Of a DNA stretch of 64,000 nucleotides, positions 24,876 through 33,552 are shown one piece after another; position 1 is the stretch's first letter; the number at the start of each line of letters is the position of its first letter. The notes below the pieces were generated by a model. That model searched no databases. It worked only from the letters and a program-made list of their open reading frames with translations, and was not told the DNA's origin. Position numbers and translations under genes: made by a program. The DNA is from Saccharospirillum sp039982735. Its GTDB lineage: Bacteria > Pseudomonadota > Gammaproteobacteria > Pseudomonadales > Natronospirillaceae. Location: assembly GCF_039982735.1 (NCBI RefSeq), contig NZ_JBDWXV010000003.1:62001-126000 (forward strand), read 5' to 3'.

Positions 24876-26378
24876 TTATTTTGGTGTGATTCCGGAGATC
24901 GCCTGGATCAGCTTATCTTCCGTTACATCTTCTGAGGTGAACGTTTTTATTATTTCGCCTGAGTACATGGCAACGATTCGGTCGGCAACATGCAATACTT
25001 CGGGCATTTCCGAACTGATCACGATAACGGCGTAGCCACCGGCTGCGAGCTCCCGTATCAGCTTGTGAATTTCGGACTTGGAGCCTACGTCTATGCCTCG
25101 CGTTGGCTCATCAACAATCAGGACTTTCGGATGCATTGACAACCACTTGCCAATGACGATCTTCTGCTGGTTACCACCGGAGAGATTGCCCACGGTTTGT
25201 CGCCAGCCCGGTGTGCGAATATCCAGCCGATCCCGATACAGGTCGAAAAGCGCTACTTCTGCACCATCGGATACGAAAGGCCCTGCTTTCATGTCATCAA
25301 TCTGTGGCAACGTCATGTTGTCGCGACAGTTCATGCCAAGCACCAGGCCTTGCGTTTTACGGTCTTCAGGAACCAGGGAAATCCCTTCTCTAATAGCAGT
25401 AGCAGGCGAATTGATGACTGTTTCTTTGCCTTCCAGAAAGATCGCTCCTGAACTGGGTTGTCTGAGTCCAAACAGTGTTTCCGCTATTTCCGTTCTGCCC
25501 GCGCCCACCAAACCGTAAAACCCCAGGACTTCGCCGCACCGAACCTGAAAGCTAACGTTGTGGAATGAAGCCCCACAACTGAGATCTTTAACCTCAATGG
25601 CAATCTCACCCAGCTCATGGTTAACAGGAGCACGGGACAAGTCGAGATTACGGCCAATCATCATTCGAGTAATGGCTTCCTCAGTGGTATCCGCCGTCAA
25701 CACAGAATCCTGATACTGGCCGTCACGGAGCACACTGACCCGGTCGGTAATCTTGAAAATCTCCTCCATGCGATGGGATATATAAACAATGCCAACCCCC
25801 TGGCTCTTCAAGTCGTCGATTACTTCAAACAGGACCAGCTTCTCGGCATCGGTCAGTGAGGCGGTTGGTTCATCGAAAATCACCGCTTTGGCGTCCACCG
25901 TCAAAGCCCGTGCAATCTCGACCATTTGCTGGTTGGCAATGGATAAATCCCCGACCCGGGTACGCGCATCGAAGTTCACTTTCAGGCGTGTTAGAATCCC
26001 ATCGGTTTTTTCAAAGAGTGTTTTCCAATCAACCCGACCCATCGACTTTCTCGGTAACTCACCCAGGTACACGTTTTCTGCCACAGACAGCTCTTCAGCG
26101 AGGCTGAGCTCCTGATGGATAAAAACGATGCCCTTATTCTTGGCATCGAGCGGGTTGGACATGACAACCGGCGTTTCAGCAACGTAGATCGTTCCAGCAT
26201 CGGGTTGATAGATTCCGCCGAGTACTTTCATCAGCGTCGATTTTCCGGCACCGTTCTCTCCCATCAGCGCATGAACTTCACCTGCCATCACAGAAAGAGA
26301 TACGTTATCGAGCGCCTTAACACCCGGAAATGCTTTGACAATGCCCTCCAGACGCAGGGCTGGCGTTGACTGAGTCAT
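24876..26378 (-). CDS. ABC transporter ATPase, ribose/sugar type, two nucleotide-binding domains
   Basis: A 500-residue duplicated ATPase of the RbsA/MglA type. The first half has Walker A GENGAGKST, a SIANQQMVEIARAL signature and VIFDEPTASL. The second half has a degenerate Walker A (GLVGAGRTE), a NLSGGNQQKIVIGKWL signature and LIVDEPTRGIDVG. It powers the import system formed with the two permeases upstream and the binding protein. Its ATG overlaps the stop of the preceding permease gene by four bases. Confidence 0.92.
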   Translation of the reverse strand: MTQSTPALRLEGIVKAFPGVKALDNVSLSVMAGEVHALMGENGAGKSTLMKVLGGIYQPDAGTIYVAETPVVMSNPLDAKNKGIVFIHQELSLAEELSVAENVYLGELPRKSMGRVDWKTLFEKTDGILTRLKVNFDARTRVGDLSIANQQMVEIARALTVDAKAVIFDEPTASLTDAEKLVLFEVIDDLKSQGVGIVYISHRMEEIFKITDRVSVLRDGQYQDSVLTADTTEEAITRMMIGRNLDLSRAPVNHELGEIAIEVKDLSCGASFHNVSFQVRCGEVLGFYGLVGAGRTEIAETLFGLRQPSSGAIFLEGKETVINSPATAIREGISLVPEDRKTQGLVLGMNCRDNMTLPQIDDMKAGPFVSDGAEVALFDLYRDRLDIRTPGWRQTVGNLSGGNQQKIVIGKWLSMHPKVLIVDEPTRGIDVGSKSEIHKLIRELAAGGYAVIVISSEMPEVLHVADRIVAMYSGEIIKTFTSEDVTEDKLIQAISGITPK

Positions 26379-27376
26379 ACTTTTAACTCCTGTGCGCCCT
26401 TCACGTTGAGCTGGCGATCAATGAACAGAACCACAATCAGGATAAGGCCGAGAACCAGATTCACGGTTGAGGTATCAGCCCCAATGTAGCCCAGCCCTGT
26501 TCGCAGCAACTGGATAGCAATGACCCCTCCCAGGGTACCGATGATCGAGCCCGAACCACCGGCCAGCTTGGTACCACCCAGCACCACGGCGGTGATGACC
26601 CACAATTCATACAACATGCCGTCATTCGGGTTTACCGAGCCCGATCCGGCGTAGAAAACGACCGCAGACAAGGCAGCCAGAAAGCCTATTAGCGCAAAAT
26701 TGATCAACATATGCGGGCCTACCCGAATGCCTGCGTTGACGGCCGCATTCCGGTTGTCGCCTATCGCATACGCATTACGCCCGTGGACTGTGTAGCGGGT
26801 GATCAGCCAAACAACCAGAACGGTCAGCCCAAACACCCAGGTGGCTGTGTGTAATCCAAGAAATCGAGCCTCGGCAAGGTCGACCAGCGTCCAGTTGAGG
26901 TTTGACGTTGGGTTTTCACCGTTGAACATAAATACAAGACCACGATAGCCCAACATGGAACCCAGAGTGACGATGAAGGCATCGACGCCTGTCTTCCACA
27001 CGATCAACCCGTTTAAAGCGCCAAGTAAAACCCCGGTGGTCAAAGCAAGTAATACACTGGCAACAATTACCCAGTCGCCAATGCCCGAGAAAATACTCCA
27101 GGACAAACTGTCCAGCAGGATAATTCCCGCCATGGCAAAGATGGCCCCAACGCTCAAGTCAATGTTTCCGTTCACCATGACAATGGTCATACCGACAGCA
27201 ATGATGCCAATGGGAGCGGACTGTTTGAGCAGAAGTAACATGTTTCCGCCATCCATGAACGCGACATCCGTTAACGACAAGTATTTTCCCGCAATACTGA
27301 AAAATATGAGCTCAACAACAATGAACAACCAAATTGCGCTCGTGCTTAGGTTGCGTTTTATAAAATCAGAATTCAT
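26375..27376 (-). CDS. ABC transporter permease, ribose type (RbsC-like)
   Basis: About 333 residues with 8-10 hydrophobic segments and the GALNGLIVWKTGVDAFIVTLG motif of BPD_transp_2 permeases, plus AVVLGGTKLAGGSGSIIGTL near the end. An AGGAG site favours ATG 27376 over the GTG one codon earlier. It is the second of two related permeases, so the membrane unit is probably a heterodimer. Confidence 0.9.
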   Translation of the reverse strand: MNSDFIKRNLSTSAIWLFIVVELIFFSIAGKYLSLTDVAFMDGGNMLLLLKQSAPIGIIAVGMTIVMVNGNIDLSVGAIFAMAGIILLDSLSWSIFSGIGDWVIVASVLLALTTGVLLGALNGLIVWKTGVDAFIVTLGSMLGYRGLVFMFNGENPTSNLNWTLVDLAEARFLGLHTATWVFGLTVLVVWLITRYTVHGRNAYAIGDNRNAAVNAGIRVGPHMLINFALIGFLAALSAVVFYAGSGSVNPNDGMLYELWVITAVVLGGTKLAGGSGSIIGTLGGVIAIQLLRTGLGYIGADTSTVNLVLGLILIVVLFIDRQLNVKGAQELKV

Positions 27377-27385
27377 CACCCGCTC

Positions 27386-28357
27386 CTATATCGTGGCCCA
27401 GAACTTGCCACGCTTGACTGAGATATCGAGCCACACCGCCAGGATGATAATGATCCACGTGATGACATACTGGATATAGAAGGGCCACCCAATCAGCAGG
27501 AGTCCGTTTTGAATGAAACCCAGAATCAATACGCCGATGACTGTCTTGAGAACCGTACCTGAACCCCCCAGAAGCGATGCACCTCCGAGAATGACAGCCG
27601 CGAGCACTTCCAGCTCCAGGCCTTGGCCAACCGTATTTTGGCTACCCATTGAACGACTGGCCTGAATCAACCCGGCCGTTGCCACGCAAAACGCTGAAAT
27701 GAGATAACAGGTAAATACGGTACGGGCTCTGGGTATGCCAGAAAAAGACGCGGCGGTTGAGTTGCCACCGACGGCATAAACCTTCCTTCCGAACGGAGTT
27801 TTTGCCAGGAGTACGCCAAGAAATGCAGCCAGTGCGACAAACAGGATAATCGGCACGGGCAAGCCAAGAATTTCCCCCTGCCCGAAGAAGCTGAACCAGG
27901 TGCCTGCTTTGTCGTCAATATCCATGTTCTTACCGCCTGAATAGGTCAGCGTCAGTCCATGGATGGCCGAGAGCATGCCAAGGGTTACAATCAGGGAGTT
28001 GAGTCGTAGATAACCAACCAGGAAACCGATGGTCCCGCCCAAACCGAGTGTCATTAAGTACATGGTTGGAATGGCCAGGCTGGGCCCTAATTTATCGTGC
28101 AGATCAAGCACCACAATCGTGGAGAAAGACATCATGGAGCCGACCGACAAGTCGAGATTCCCGCTGATGACGACAAAGGTCACGCCAAGAGCCATCACAC
28201 CCAGAATCGCCGATGATCTGACCACGCTTTGTAGATTGTCCAACGACAGAAACTTGGGACTAGCAAGCGCAAAAACCACCATAAACACCACGAATGCGAT
28301 GAGAATGCCTTGATTGCCAATCACCGTAAGAATTCGTTTTCTGGCTAGATTTGCCAT
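27386..28357 (-). CDS. ABC transporter permease, ribose type (RbsC-like), paralogue
   Basis: A 323-residue polytopic protein similar in layout to the permease that follows it, with the RLNSLIVTLGMLSAIHGLTL motif, a VFALASPKFLSLDNL start typical of the family and AVILGGASLLGGSGTVLKT. It is separated from the binding-protein gene by a 129-base gap holding a strong hairpin, and from the second permease by 9 bases. Confidence 0.9.
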   Translation of the reverse strand: MANLARKRILTVIGNQGILIAFVVFMVVFALASPKFLSLDNLQSVVRSSAILGVMALGVTFVVISGNLDLSVGSMMSFSTIVVLDLHDKLGPSLAIPTMYLMTLGLGGTIGFLVGYLRLNSLIVTLGMLSAIHGLTLTYSGGKNMDIDDKAGTWFSFFGQGEILGLPVPIILFVALAAFLGVLLAKTPFGRKVYAVGGNSTAASFSGIPRARTVFTCYLISAFCVATAGLIQASRSMGSQNTVGQGLELEVLAAVILGGASLLGGSGTVLKTVIGVLILGFIQNGLLLIGWPFYIQYVITWIIIILAVWLDISVKRGKFWATI

Positions 28358-28401
28358 ATGGGTATCCCTGAAACCGTATTGTTTTTATTAAGGTTAAAGA
28401 G

Positions 28402-28434
28402 TGCCCCAGGCATTCGATTGAACGCCTTGGGGCA
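28402..28434 (-). promoter_or_regulatory. intergenic stem-loop between binding-protein and permease genes
   Basis: TGCCCCAGGC (28402-28411) pairs with GCCTTGGGGCA (28424-28434) with one bulged base. On the minus strand it follows the binding-protein gene and lacks a T-run, so it is probably an mRNA-stabilising or attenuating hairpin that raises binding-protein yield over permease. Confidence 0.55.
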
Positions 28435-28486
28435 TTGACTTTTGGGAGTTTTAGGGCACCACTGGGCACCCCACCCAAAACCGGTA

Positions 28487-29440
28487 TCAGAATACTGGAC
28501 GGGTAAACTCATCCATATTGTCTTGAGTGATTTTCGGCGTATCGAAATAGTTCAGGAAAGGAACGTCATTTCCTTCCAGAATTTCAATGGCGGTCAGCAG
28601 AGCCGCTTCTGCGTCATCTACAGGAGACTGGTAGATTGAACCCCAATAGTCGCCTTCAGCCATGGCATCGTAGCCGACAGAGAAATTGGTGGCGCCAACG
28701 AAAATGATGCCATCGCGACCTGCTGCGCGAGCAGCGTTCAGTGCGCCAACACCCATGTTGTCGTCGCCTGAATAGACGCCGTCGATGTCATCGTACTTGG
28801 TCAAGAAGGCTTCCATCACCTGTTGAGACCGCTCCCGGTTCCAGTCACCAGGTTGCGTTTCCATCAGGTCTACATTGGGGCAAACCTCGGGCAGACGGTC
28901 CTCAAAACCAGCCGCACGTTCAATAGCCGTGGTGTAACCAGGTTGTCCTGAGATTTGTACAACTTTGGCTTCGTTCTCGATCCCCATGTCCTTGAACTTG
29001 TCGCACATGATCTCGGCAGAGCGGCTGCCCTGGGTCACGTTATCCGGACCTGAGAAGGAGCGAATGAAATCAAAGCCCTGTTCAGCAATGTTTGAGTTGG
29101 TTACAACCACAGGGATACCGGCATTGTGGGCTCTGCGGACGGCCGGAATGACAGCTTCGCCATTGGTTGGCCAGATGATAATCGCGTCAACTTCCTGTTG
29201 AATGAGTGAATCCACCTGGGCAATTTGACGTGCAACATCACCCCCGGCGTCAAGCACGACGGCGCGAACCTCATCATTGGCGTCTGCGGCCGCGATAAAG
29301 GCGCTTTCATAGGTCGTCTGGTAGCTATCAACACCCACGTTATTCTGTGTGATACCAATTCTCATTTCGGCCACCGCCAGGGCTGGACCCATTAACACGG
29401 TGGCAGTTACAGCGGTTGCTAGTAGTGTTTTAGTGCTCAT
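28487..29440 (-). CDS. periplasmic sugar-type binding protein (RbsB/LacI fold)
   Basis: A 317-residue type I periplasmic binding protein. A signal peptide (LLATAVTATVLMGPALAVAEM) is followed by the first strand RIGITQNNVGVDSYQ. The IIIWPTNGEAVIPAVRRAHNAGIPVVVTNS segment and the hinge region VYSGDDNMGVGALNAARAAGR are typical of sugar/polyol ligands. It is the first gene of the leftward operon, divergent from the regulator at 29723. The ligand cannot be inferred safely; a small polyhydroxy or branched compound is plausible. Confidence 0.88.
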   Translation of the reverse strand: MSTKTLLATAVTATVLMGPALAVAEMRIGITQNNVGVDSYQTTYESAFIAAADANDEVRAVVLDAGGDVARQIAQVDSLIQQEVDAIIIWPTNGEAVIPAVRRAHNAGIPVVVTNSNIAEQGFDFIRSFSGPDNVTQGSRSAEIMCDKFKDMGIENEAKVVQISGQPGYTTAIERAAGFEDRLPEVCPNVDLMETQPGDWNRERSQQVMEAFLTKYDDIDGVYSGDDNMGVGALNAARAAGRDGIIFVGATNFSVGYDAMAEGDYWGSIYQSPVDDAEAALLTAIEILEGNDVPFLNYFDTPKITQDNMDEFTRPVF

Positions 29441-29576
29441 TTTTACTCTCCGTTATTTTTGTTCTGCTTTACTGCGTTACTGCTGCATCAGCTCGGTCAA
29501 CGGCAAGTTACGCATTCCCAGTTTGAAACGGGCTGGATAACCATACCCCCGGCCGCATGTTGAAAAACCCCCCAAT

Positions 29577-29613
29577 ATATCCAGTTTGGATATACCATAT
29601 CCATTTTGGACAT
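29577..29613. promoter_or_regulatory. tandem inverted repeats, candidate operators of the divergent locus
   Basis: ATATCCA-GTT-TGGATAT (29577-29593) is perfect. ATATCCA-TTT-TGGACAT (29597-29613) is a second copy with one mismatch. The copies start 20 bases apart, two helical turns, so dimers would bind on one face. They lie between the leftward ABC operon and the rightward regulator gene. Confidence 0.65.
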
Positions 29614-29722
29614 CATAATGGTTAATATACTTACGCTCTCGGAGTATATTCAGTTCCCTAATAAGAACTAATTGCGGTCCACTGCATTTCAGTCGGCCCA
29701 GGCTAGGCACGGAGCGGTCTTT

Positions 29723-31468
29723 ATGTCGTCAATGCACCACAACTCGGTAGACAGAATTTCGGTGTTGGCCGCCCCGGATGAAGGCGTATTGCGCTTCCTC
29801 GACTACATGGACGAGCACATGCTGGCCTTCGAGTCGGCTCATTCACTGTTCAAACCGAATGCCCATATTCGTATGTGTGTTGAGCTCCTGAGGCGTCATT
29901 TTCAGGGAAAAGTCACCTCGCCAACGCTGCTGATCGATATCAGTGGCGTACCCTATGCCACCGCTACCCGCCGGTTAAATGAACTGGTCGAATCAGGCTT
30001 GATTAACCGCAGAGCGCGCCACAAAAGCGAACGCAGCTTCACCTTGCACCCCAGCGATCAGCTTCTGTCTCTCTGGATCCAAATGGCCAAAGACAACAAC
30101 CTGCTGATCAACAGTACGGTCAATCTGGCGGATCAAAAGCATGAGCCCGACGAACGTTTCTTTGGCAGTGACTACTTCACTGAACGCCTGGGGCCACCGC
30201 TGAATGTGCTGAGTACACCCCTGTCTCTGGCCGGCGGCCTGCGTATGCTGTCGCACAGCGACCCTACCTTCCTGATCATGAACAACCTCAAACGTCATTT
30301 CGAACTGATTGTTGGCTGCCCCATCCATCACCGTTCCTACTCCCTGGATAAGCTGTATGACGAAGCTGTTGAAAATTCGAGTCGTGACAAAAGCAGTTAC
30401 GATCTGGTTGCAGTGAACTTCCCGTGGATTGGCGAATTTGCCGAGCGCGGCATGCTATTGCCACTGGATACACTGATCGACATCGAGGCACTGAGCCCGA
30501 CAGACTTTCACGCAGCCAGCTGGCGGGCATCCCACTGGGGTGGCCGTTGCTATGGCATTCCGGTAGAGACGACCTCCGAAGTATTGATGTACCGGACCGA
30601 TCTCTTTGCTCAGGAAGGCATTGAGCCGCCTACCACGATCGATGAGTTGTTAGCCGTTGCGGAAAAACTGCATAAACCGGAAAAGCAGATCTATGGTATC
30701 GCCTGGAACGCAGCGAGAGGCACCGCGCTGAGCCATACCTTTATGATGGCGATGGCCGATTTTGGTCAACCGATCATTGATTTGGCCCCGGATGGCGAAG
30801 AGTTTTCAATTGCGGGCCTGGGCAGTCACAAGTATCGATCAATGATCGATTCAGAGGCGGGCCTGTCTGCTGCAAGATTCCTGCTGGAGCTTCTGAAGTA
30901 CTCGCCTCCGGGCATTCTGAACATGTCCTGGTATGAGCGCACCAAAAGTTATGCCCAGGGCCAGGTCGCAATGACCTACAGTTTTTCCCAGATGACGCCC
31001 TACTTCGAAGATGACGACAATTCCCCGGCCAAAGACAATACCGGCTTCATCGCGCACCCGGCCGGTTCGGGCAAGAAACCCATTTCTCCACTGGGCGGCT
31101 TTGTGCTGGGCATTCCCAGCAATTTAAGCGAGCGGCGCAGGCAGGAAGCCGCCATCGCACTGGAAACATTCACCTCAGAACGGGCTCAGAGCCTCTATGT
31201 CAAAAATGGCAGCCGCGGTTGTTCACGGTATTCGGCGAGCGAAGACCCCAACATCCGCATTAACTCACCGATCTTCGATGCGGTGGACCAATTGGCCATT
31301 CAGGACCAACTGCAGGCATGGCCAAGACCACCCACTCCCGAGTTTGGCGCGATAACCCAGTTCTGCGGCGTTGTATTGCACGAAATGCTGCGCGGGGTCA
31401 TCACACCCGAAGAGGCCCTGTCTCGGGCTCACGAAGGTGTCCAAAAACTCATCGAAAACTGGCAATAA
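29723..31468 (+). CDS. one-component regulator: winged helix fused to an SBP_bac_1-like domain
   Basis: About 581 residues. The first 130 form a winged helix (TSPTLLIDISGVPYATATRR, then LNELVESGLINRRARHKSE and a strand pair). The remaining 430 match an extracellular solute-binding protein of the MalE/UgpB class: a SSYDLVAVNFPWIGEFAERG segment, LLPLDTLIDIEALSP, GIPVETTSEVLMYRTDLFAQEGIEPPTT and a C-terminal PISPLGGFVLGIPSNL. There is no signal peptide or membrane segment, so the binding domain works in the cytoplasm as an inducer sensor (inference). A GGAG site supports ATG 29723; the frame opens at 29672. It is divergent from the ABC operon with tandem operators between them. Confidence 0.75.
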   Translation: MSSMHHNSVDRISVLAAPDEGVLRFLDYMDEHMLAFESAHSLFKPNAHIRMCVELLRRHFQGKVTSPTLLIDISGVPYATATRRLNELVESGLINRRARHKSERSFTLHPSDQLLSLWIQMAKDNNLLINSTVNLADQKHEPDERFFGSDYFTERLGPPLNVLSTPLSLAGGLRMLSHSDPTFLIMNNLKRHFELIVGCPIHHRSYSLDKLYDEAVENSSRDKSSYDLVAVNFPWIGEFAERGMLLPLDTLIDIEALSPTDFHAASWRASHWGGRCYGIPVETTSEVLMYRTDLFAQEGIEPPTTIDELLAVAEKLHKPEKQIYGIAWNAARGTALSHTFMMAMADFGQPIIDLAPDGEEFSIAGLGSHKYRSMIDSEAGLSAARFLLELLKYSPPGILNMSWYERTKSYAQGQVAMTYSFSQMTPYFEDDDNSPAKDNTGFIAHPAGSGKKPISPLGGFVLGIPSNLSERRRQEAAIALETFTSERAQSLYVKNGSRGCSRYSASEDPNIRINSPIFDAVDQLAIQDQLQAWPRPPTPEFGAITQFCGVVLHEMLRGVITPEEALSRAHEGVQKLIENWQ

Positions 31469-31550
31469 CAACAACGCAGTAACACGGAAATTTTAAAACC
31501 AATAGACGGTTAACAACCCACTTCAAACAACAACAAGACTGGAGAGAAAA

Positions 31551-32360
31551 ATGGATCCGAAAAGACTGGCAGGAAAAAACATCGTCATCACCGGTGCAGC
31601 TCAAGGTATGGGCGCAGCAAATGCCATGTACTTTGCCGCGCAAGGCGCCAACGTGGTACTGGGCGATTTGAATCTCGACGGTGCTCAAGCCGTGGCCGAG
31701 AGTATCAATGCAGCCGGCGTAGGCAAAGCCGTTGCAGTGTCCATGAACGTCACCAAACGCGAAGACCACACAGCCGCGGTTCAAGCCTGTGTTGATGCCT
31801 TTGGTTCAATCAATGTTTATCTGAACAATGCGGGTGTGAACAAGCCCAAGATGTTTCTGGACATTGATGACGACAACTGGGACCTGATCATGAATGTCAA
31901 CGCCAAGGGTGTGCTCTATGGCATGCAGGAAGCGACTAAGCAAATGATCAAGCAAGGCCCAATGGAGGATCACCCGTACAAGATCATCAACGTTGGTAGC
32001 ATTCTGTCCCGTGCCGCCTTTCTGGACGTCATCCCCTACTCTTGCTCGAAACATGCGGTGCTGGCCATGACTACGGGCGGTGCTAAAGCGCTCTGGGAGC
32101 ATAAGATCACGGTTAACGGCTACGGCCCCGGGGTTGTAAAAACCGAATTGTGGGAACAACTGGACAAAGACCTGGTCGAGATCGGGATGTTTGAGAAAGA
32201 AGGCCAGTCGATGGACCACCTGGCCGAAACCATGATTCTGATGAAAAAACTGTCAACACCGGATGATGTCATCGGCACCGCAGCCTTCCTGTGCTCGGAT
32301 GAAAGTGACTACATGACCGGCCAGCTACTGATGATTGATGGCGGCATCATCATGCAGTAA
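31551..32360 (+). CDS. short-chain dehydrogenase, polyol/acetoin-reductase-like
   Basis: A 269-residue classical SDR with NAD loop GAAQGMGAAN, NNAGV, Ser in NVGSILS and an intact Y-S-C-S-K active site. Acidic DLN after the second strand indicates NAD preference. Similar proteins oxidise 2,3-butanediol or sugar alcohols. It starts 82 bases after the regulator and leads into the E1 alpha gene, so it probably makes the ketone used by the ThDP dehydrogenase. GGAGAGA precedes the ATG. Confidence 0.85.
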   Translation: MDPKRLAGKNIVITGAAQGMGAANAMYFAAQGANVVLGDLNLDGAQAVAESINAAGVGKAVAVSMNVTKREDHTAAVQACVDAFGSINVYLNNAGVNKPKMFLDIDDDNWDLIMNVNAKGVLYGMQEATKQMIKQGPMEDHPYKIINVGSILSRAAFLDVIPYSCSKHAVLAMTTGGAKALWEHKITVNGYGPGVVKTELWEQLDKDLVEIGMFEKEGQSMDHLAETMILMKKLSTPDDVIGTAAFLCSDESDYMTGQLLMIDGGIIMQ

Positions 32361-32375
32361 AGCCAACCGGCAATC

Positions 32376-32443
32376 AGCGCAGTACCCTGAGACACAGCGA
32401 TCAGGCAGACAGGCTCTAACCTGACCGTTCCCGGTACTGCGCT
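32376..32443 (+). promoter_or_regulatory. long inverted repeat in the leader of the E1 alpha gene
   Basis: AGCGCAGTACC (32376-32386) and GGTACTGCGCT (32433-32443) are perfect 11-bp arms. A nested TCAGG/CCTGA stem (32401-32405 with 32420-32424) lies inside. There is no T-run. It could be a structured leader or attenuator separating the SDR from the dehydrogenase genes. Confidence 0.4.
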
Positions 32444-32540
32444 GCGGCCACCTGGCTTGATGCACTTGCCCTCAATTTTCGCCATGCCGGACTTGCTGGC
32501 CGATGTCACAGAGCCGCCTGACCAACCACAGAGGTTTGCA

Positions 32541-33542
32541 ATGAGTAACTCGAAGAAAAAATTGAGTGCGGACGAAGCGTTGAGAATGTTTCGCCAGATG
32601 GTTCGTATACGCACCTTTGAAAATAACGCGAATCAGCTCTATTTATCGGCAAAAATGCCCGGACTGACACACATGTATTCCGGGGAAGAAGCGGTCGCTG
32701 TTGGCATTTGTGAAGCACTGCTGCCAACCGACAAGATTACATCGACCCACCGCGGCCATGGCCACTGCGTAGCCAAAGGCGCAGACTTTAAAGCCATGTT
32801 CTGTGAGTTGCTCGGAAAGGAAGAGGGCTATTGCCGTGGTAAGGGCGGCTCCATGCACATTGCGGATCAGTCAAACGGAAACCTTGGCGCCAATGCGATT
32901 GTCGGCGGCTCGATGGGTATCGCAACCGGAGCAGCACTGACCTCCAAATTGAAGAAGACGGGCGATGTTGCCGTTTGTTTCTTCGGCGATGGTGCTACCG
33001 CCCAGGGGTTAATGTACGAAGTGATGAACATGGCTGCCCTATGGAACCTTCCGGTCATCTACGCCTGTGAAAACAATGGCTATTCGGAGTACACAAAAAC
33101 TGAAGAAATTGCAGCCGGCTCCATTACGGCTCGAGCTGAAGCCTTTGGAATTGAATCGTATCAGGTCGATGGGCAGGACGTTATAGCCGTTAACGAGCTG
33201 TCGCAAAAACTGGTCGATCGAGCTCGAAAAGGTGAAGGGCCTTTTTTCCTCGAACTGATGACCTACCGGTACCACGGTCACCATGTGGGCGATATTAACC
33301 GTGAGTATTATCGTGCCAAGGATGAAGAAGCAGACTGGAAGGAAAACCGGGACCCAATCATTCGCATGCGCGCCTGGCTGGTTGACAACGGATATGCCAC
33401 AGAGGAGGCATTGGATGAGCTTCACAAAGAAGTGACAGAAGATGCCGAGAATGCAGTCGAATATGCACTGAACGCCCCCTACCCGGATGTCTCGGAGGTG
33501 GACATGCACGTCTACACCGATATTGAGCATGTCTTAGCCTGA
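32541..33542 (+). CDS. acoA: ThDP dehydrogenase E1 alpha (acetoin/2-oxoacid dehydrogenase type)
   Basis: About 333 residues with the E1 alpha hallmarks. These are THRGHGHCVAKGAD, GKGGSMHIAD, the ThDP motif FFGDGATAQG-x-x-YEVMNMAALWNLPVIYACENNGYSEYT and a YRYHGHHVGD end. The MHIAD and ALWNLP forms are characteristic of the acetoin-dehydrogenase group, so AcoA is the closest assignment. The ATG at 32541 has an AGAGG site; the frame opens at 32457. With E1 beta (33553) it forms the decarboxylating or C-C cleaving component that loads a lipoyl group. Confidence 0.8.
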   Translation: MSNSKKKLSADEALRMFRQMVRIRTFENNANQLYLSAKMPGLTHMYSGEEAVAVGICEALLPTDKITSTHRGHGHCVAKGADFKAMFCELLGKEEGYCRGKGGSMHIADQSNGNLGANAIVGGSMGIATGAALTSKLKKTGDVAVCFFGDGATAQGLMYEVMNMAALWNLPVIYACENNGYSEYTKTEEIAAGSITARAEAFGIESYQVDGQDVIAVNELSQKLVDRARKGEGPFFLELMTYRYHGHHVGDINREYYRAKDEEADWKENRDPIIRMRAWLVDNGYATEEALDELHKEVTEDAENAVEYALNAPYPDVSEVDMHVYTDIEHVLA

Positions 33543-33552
33543 GGAGAACAGT

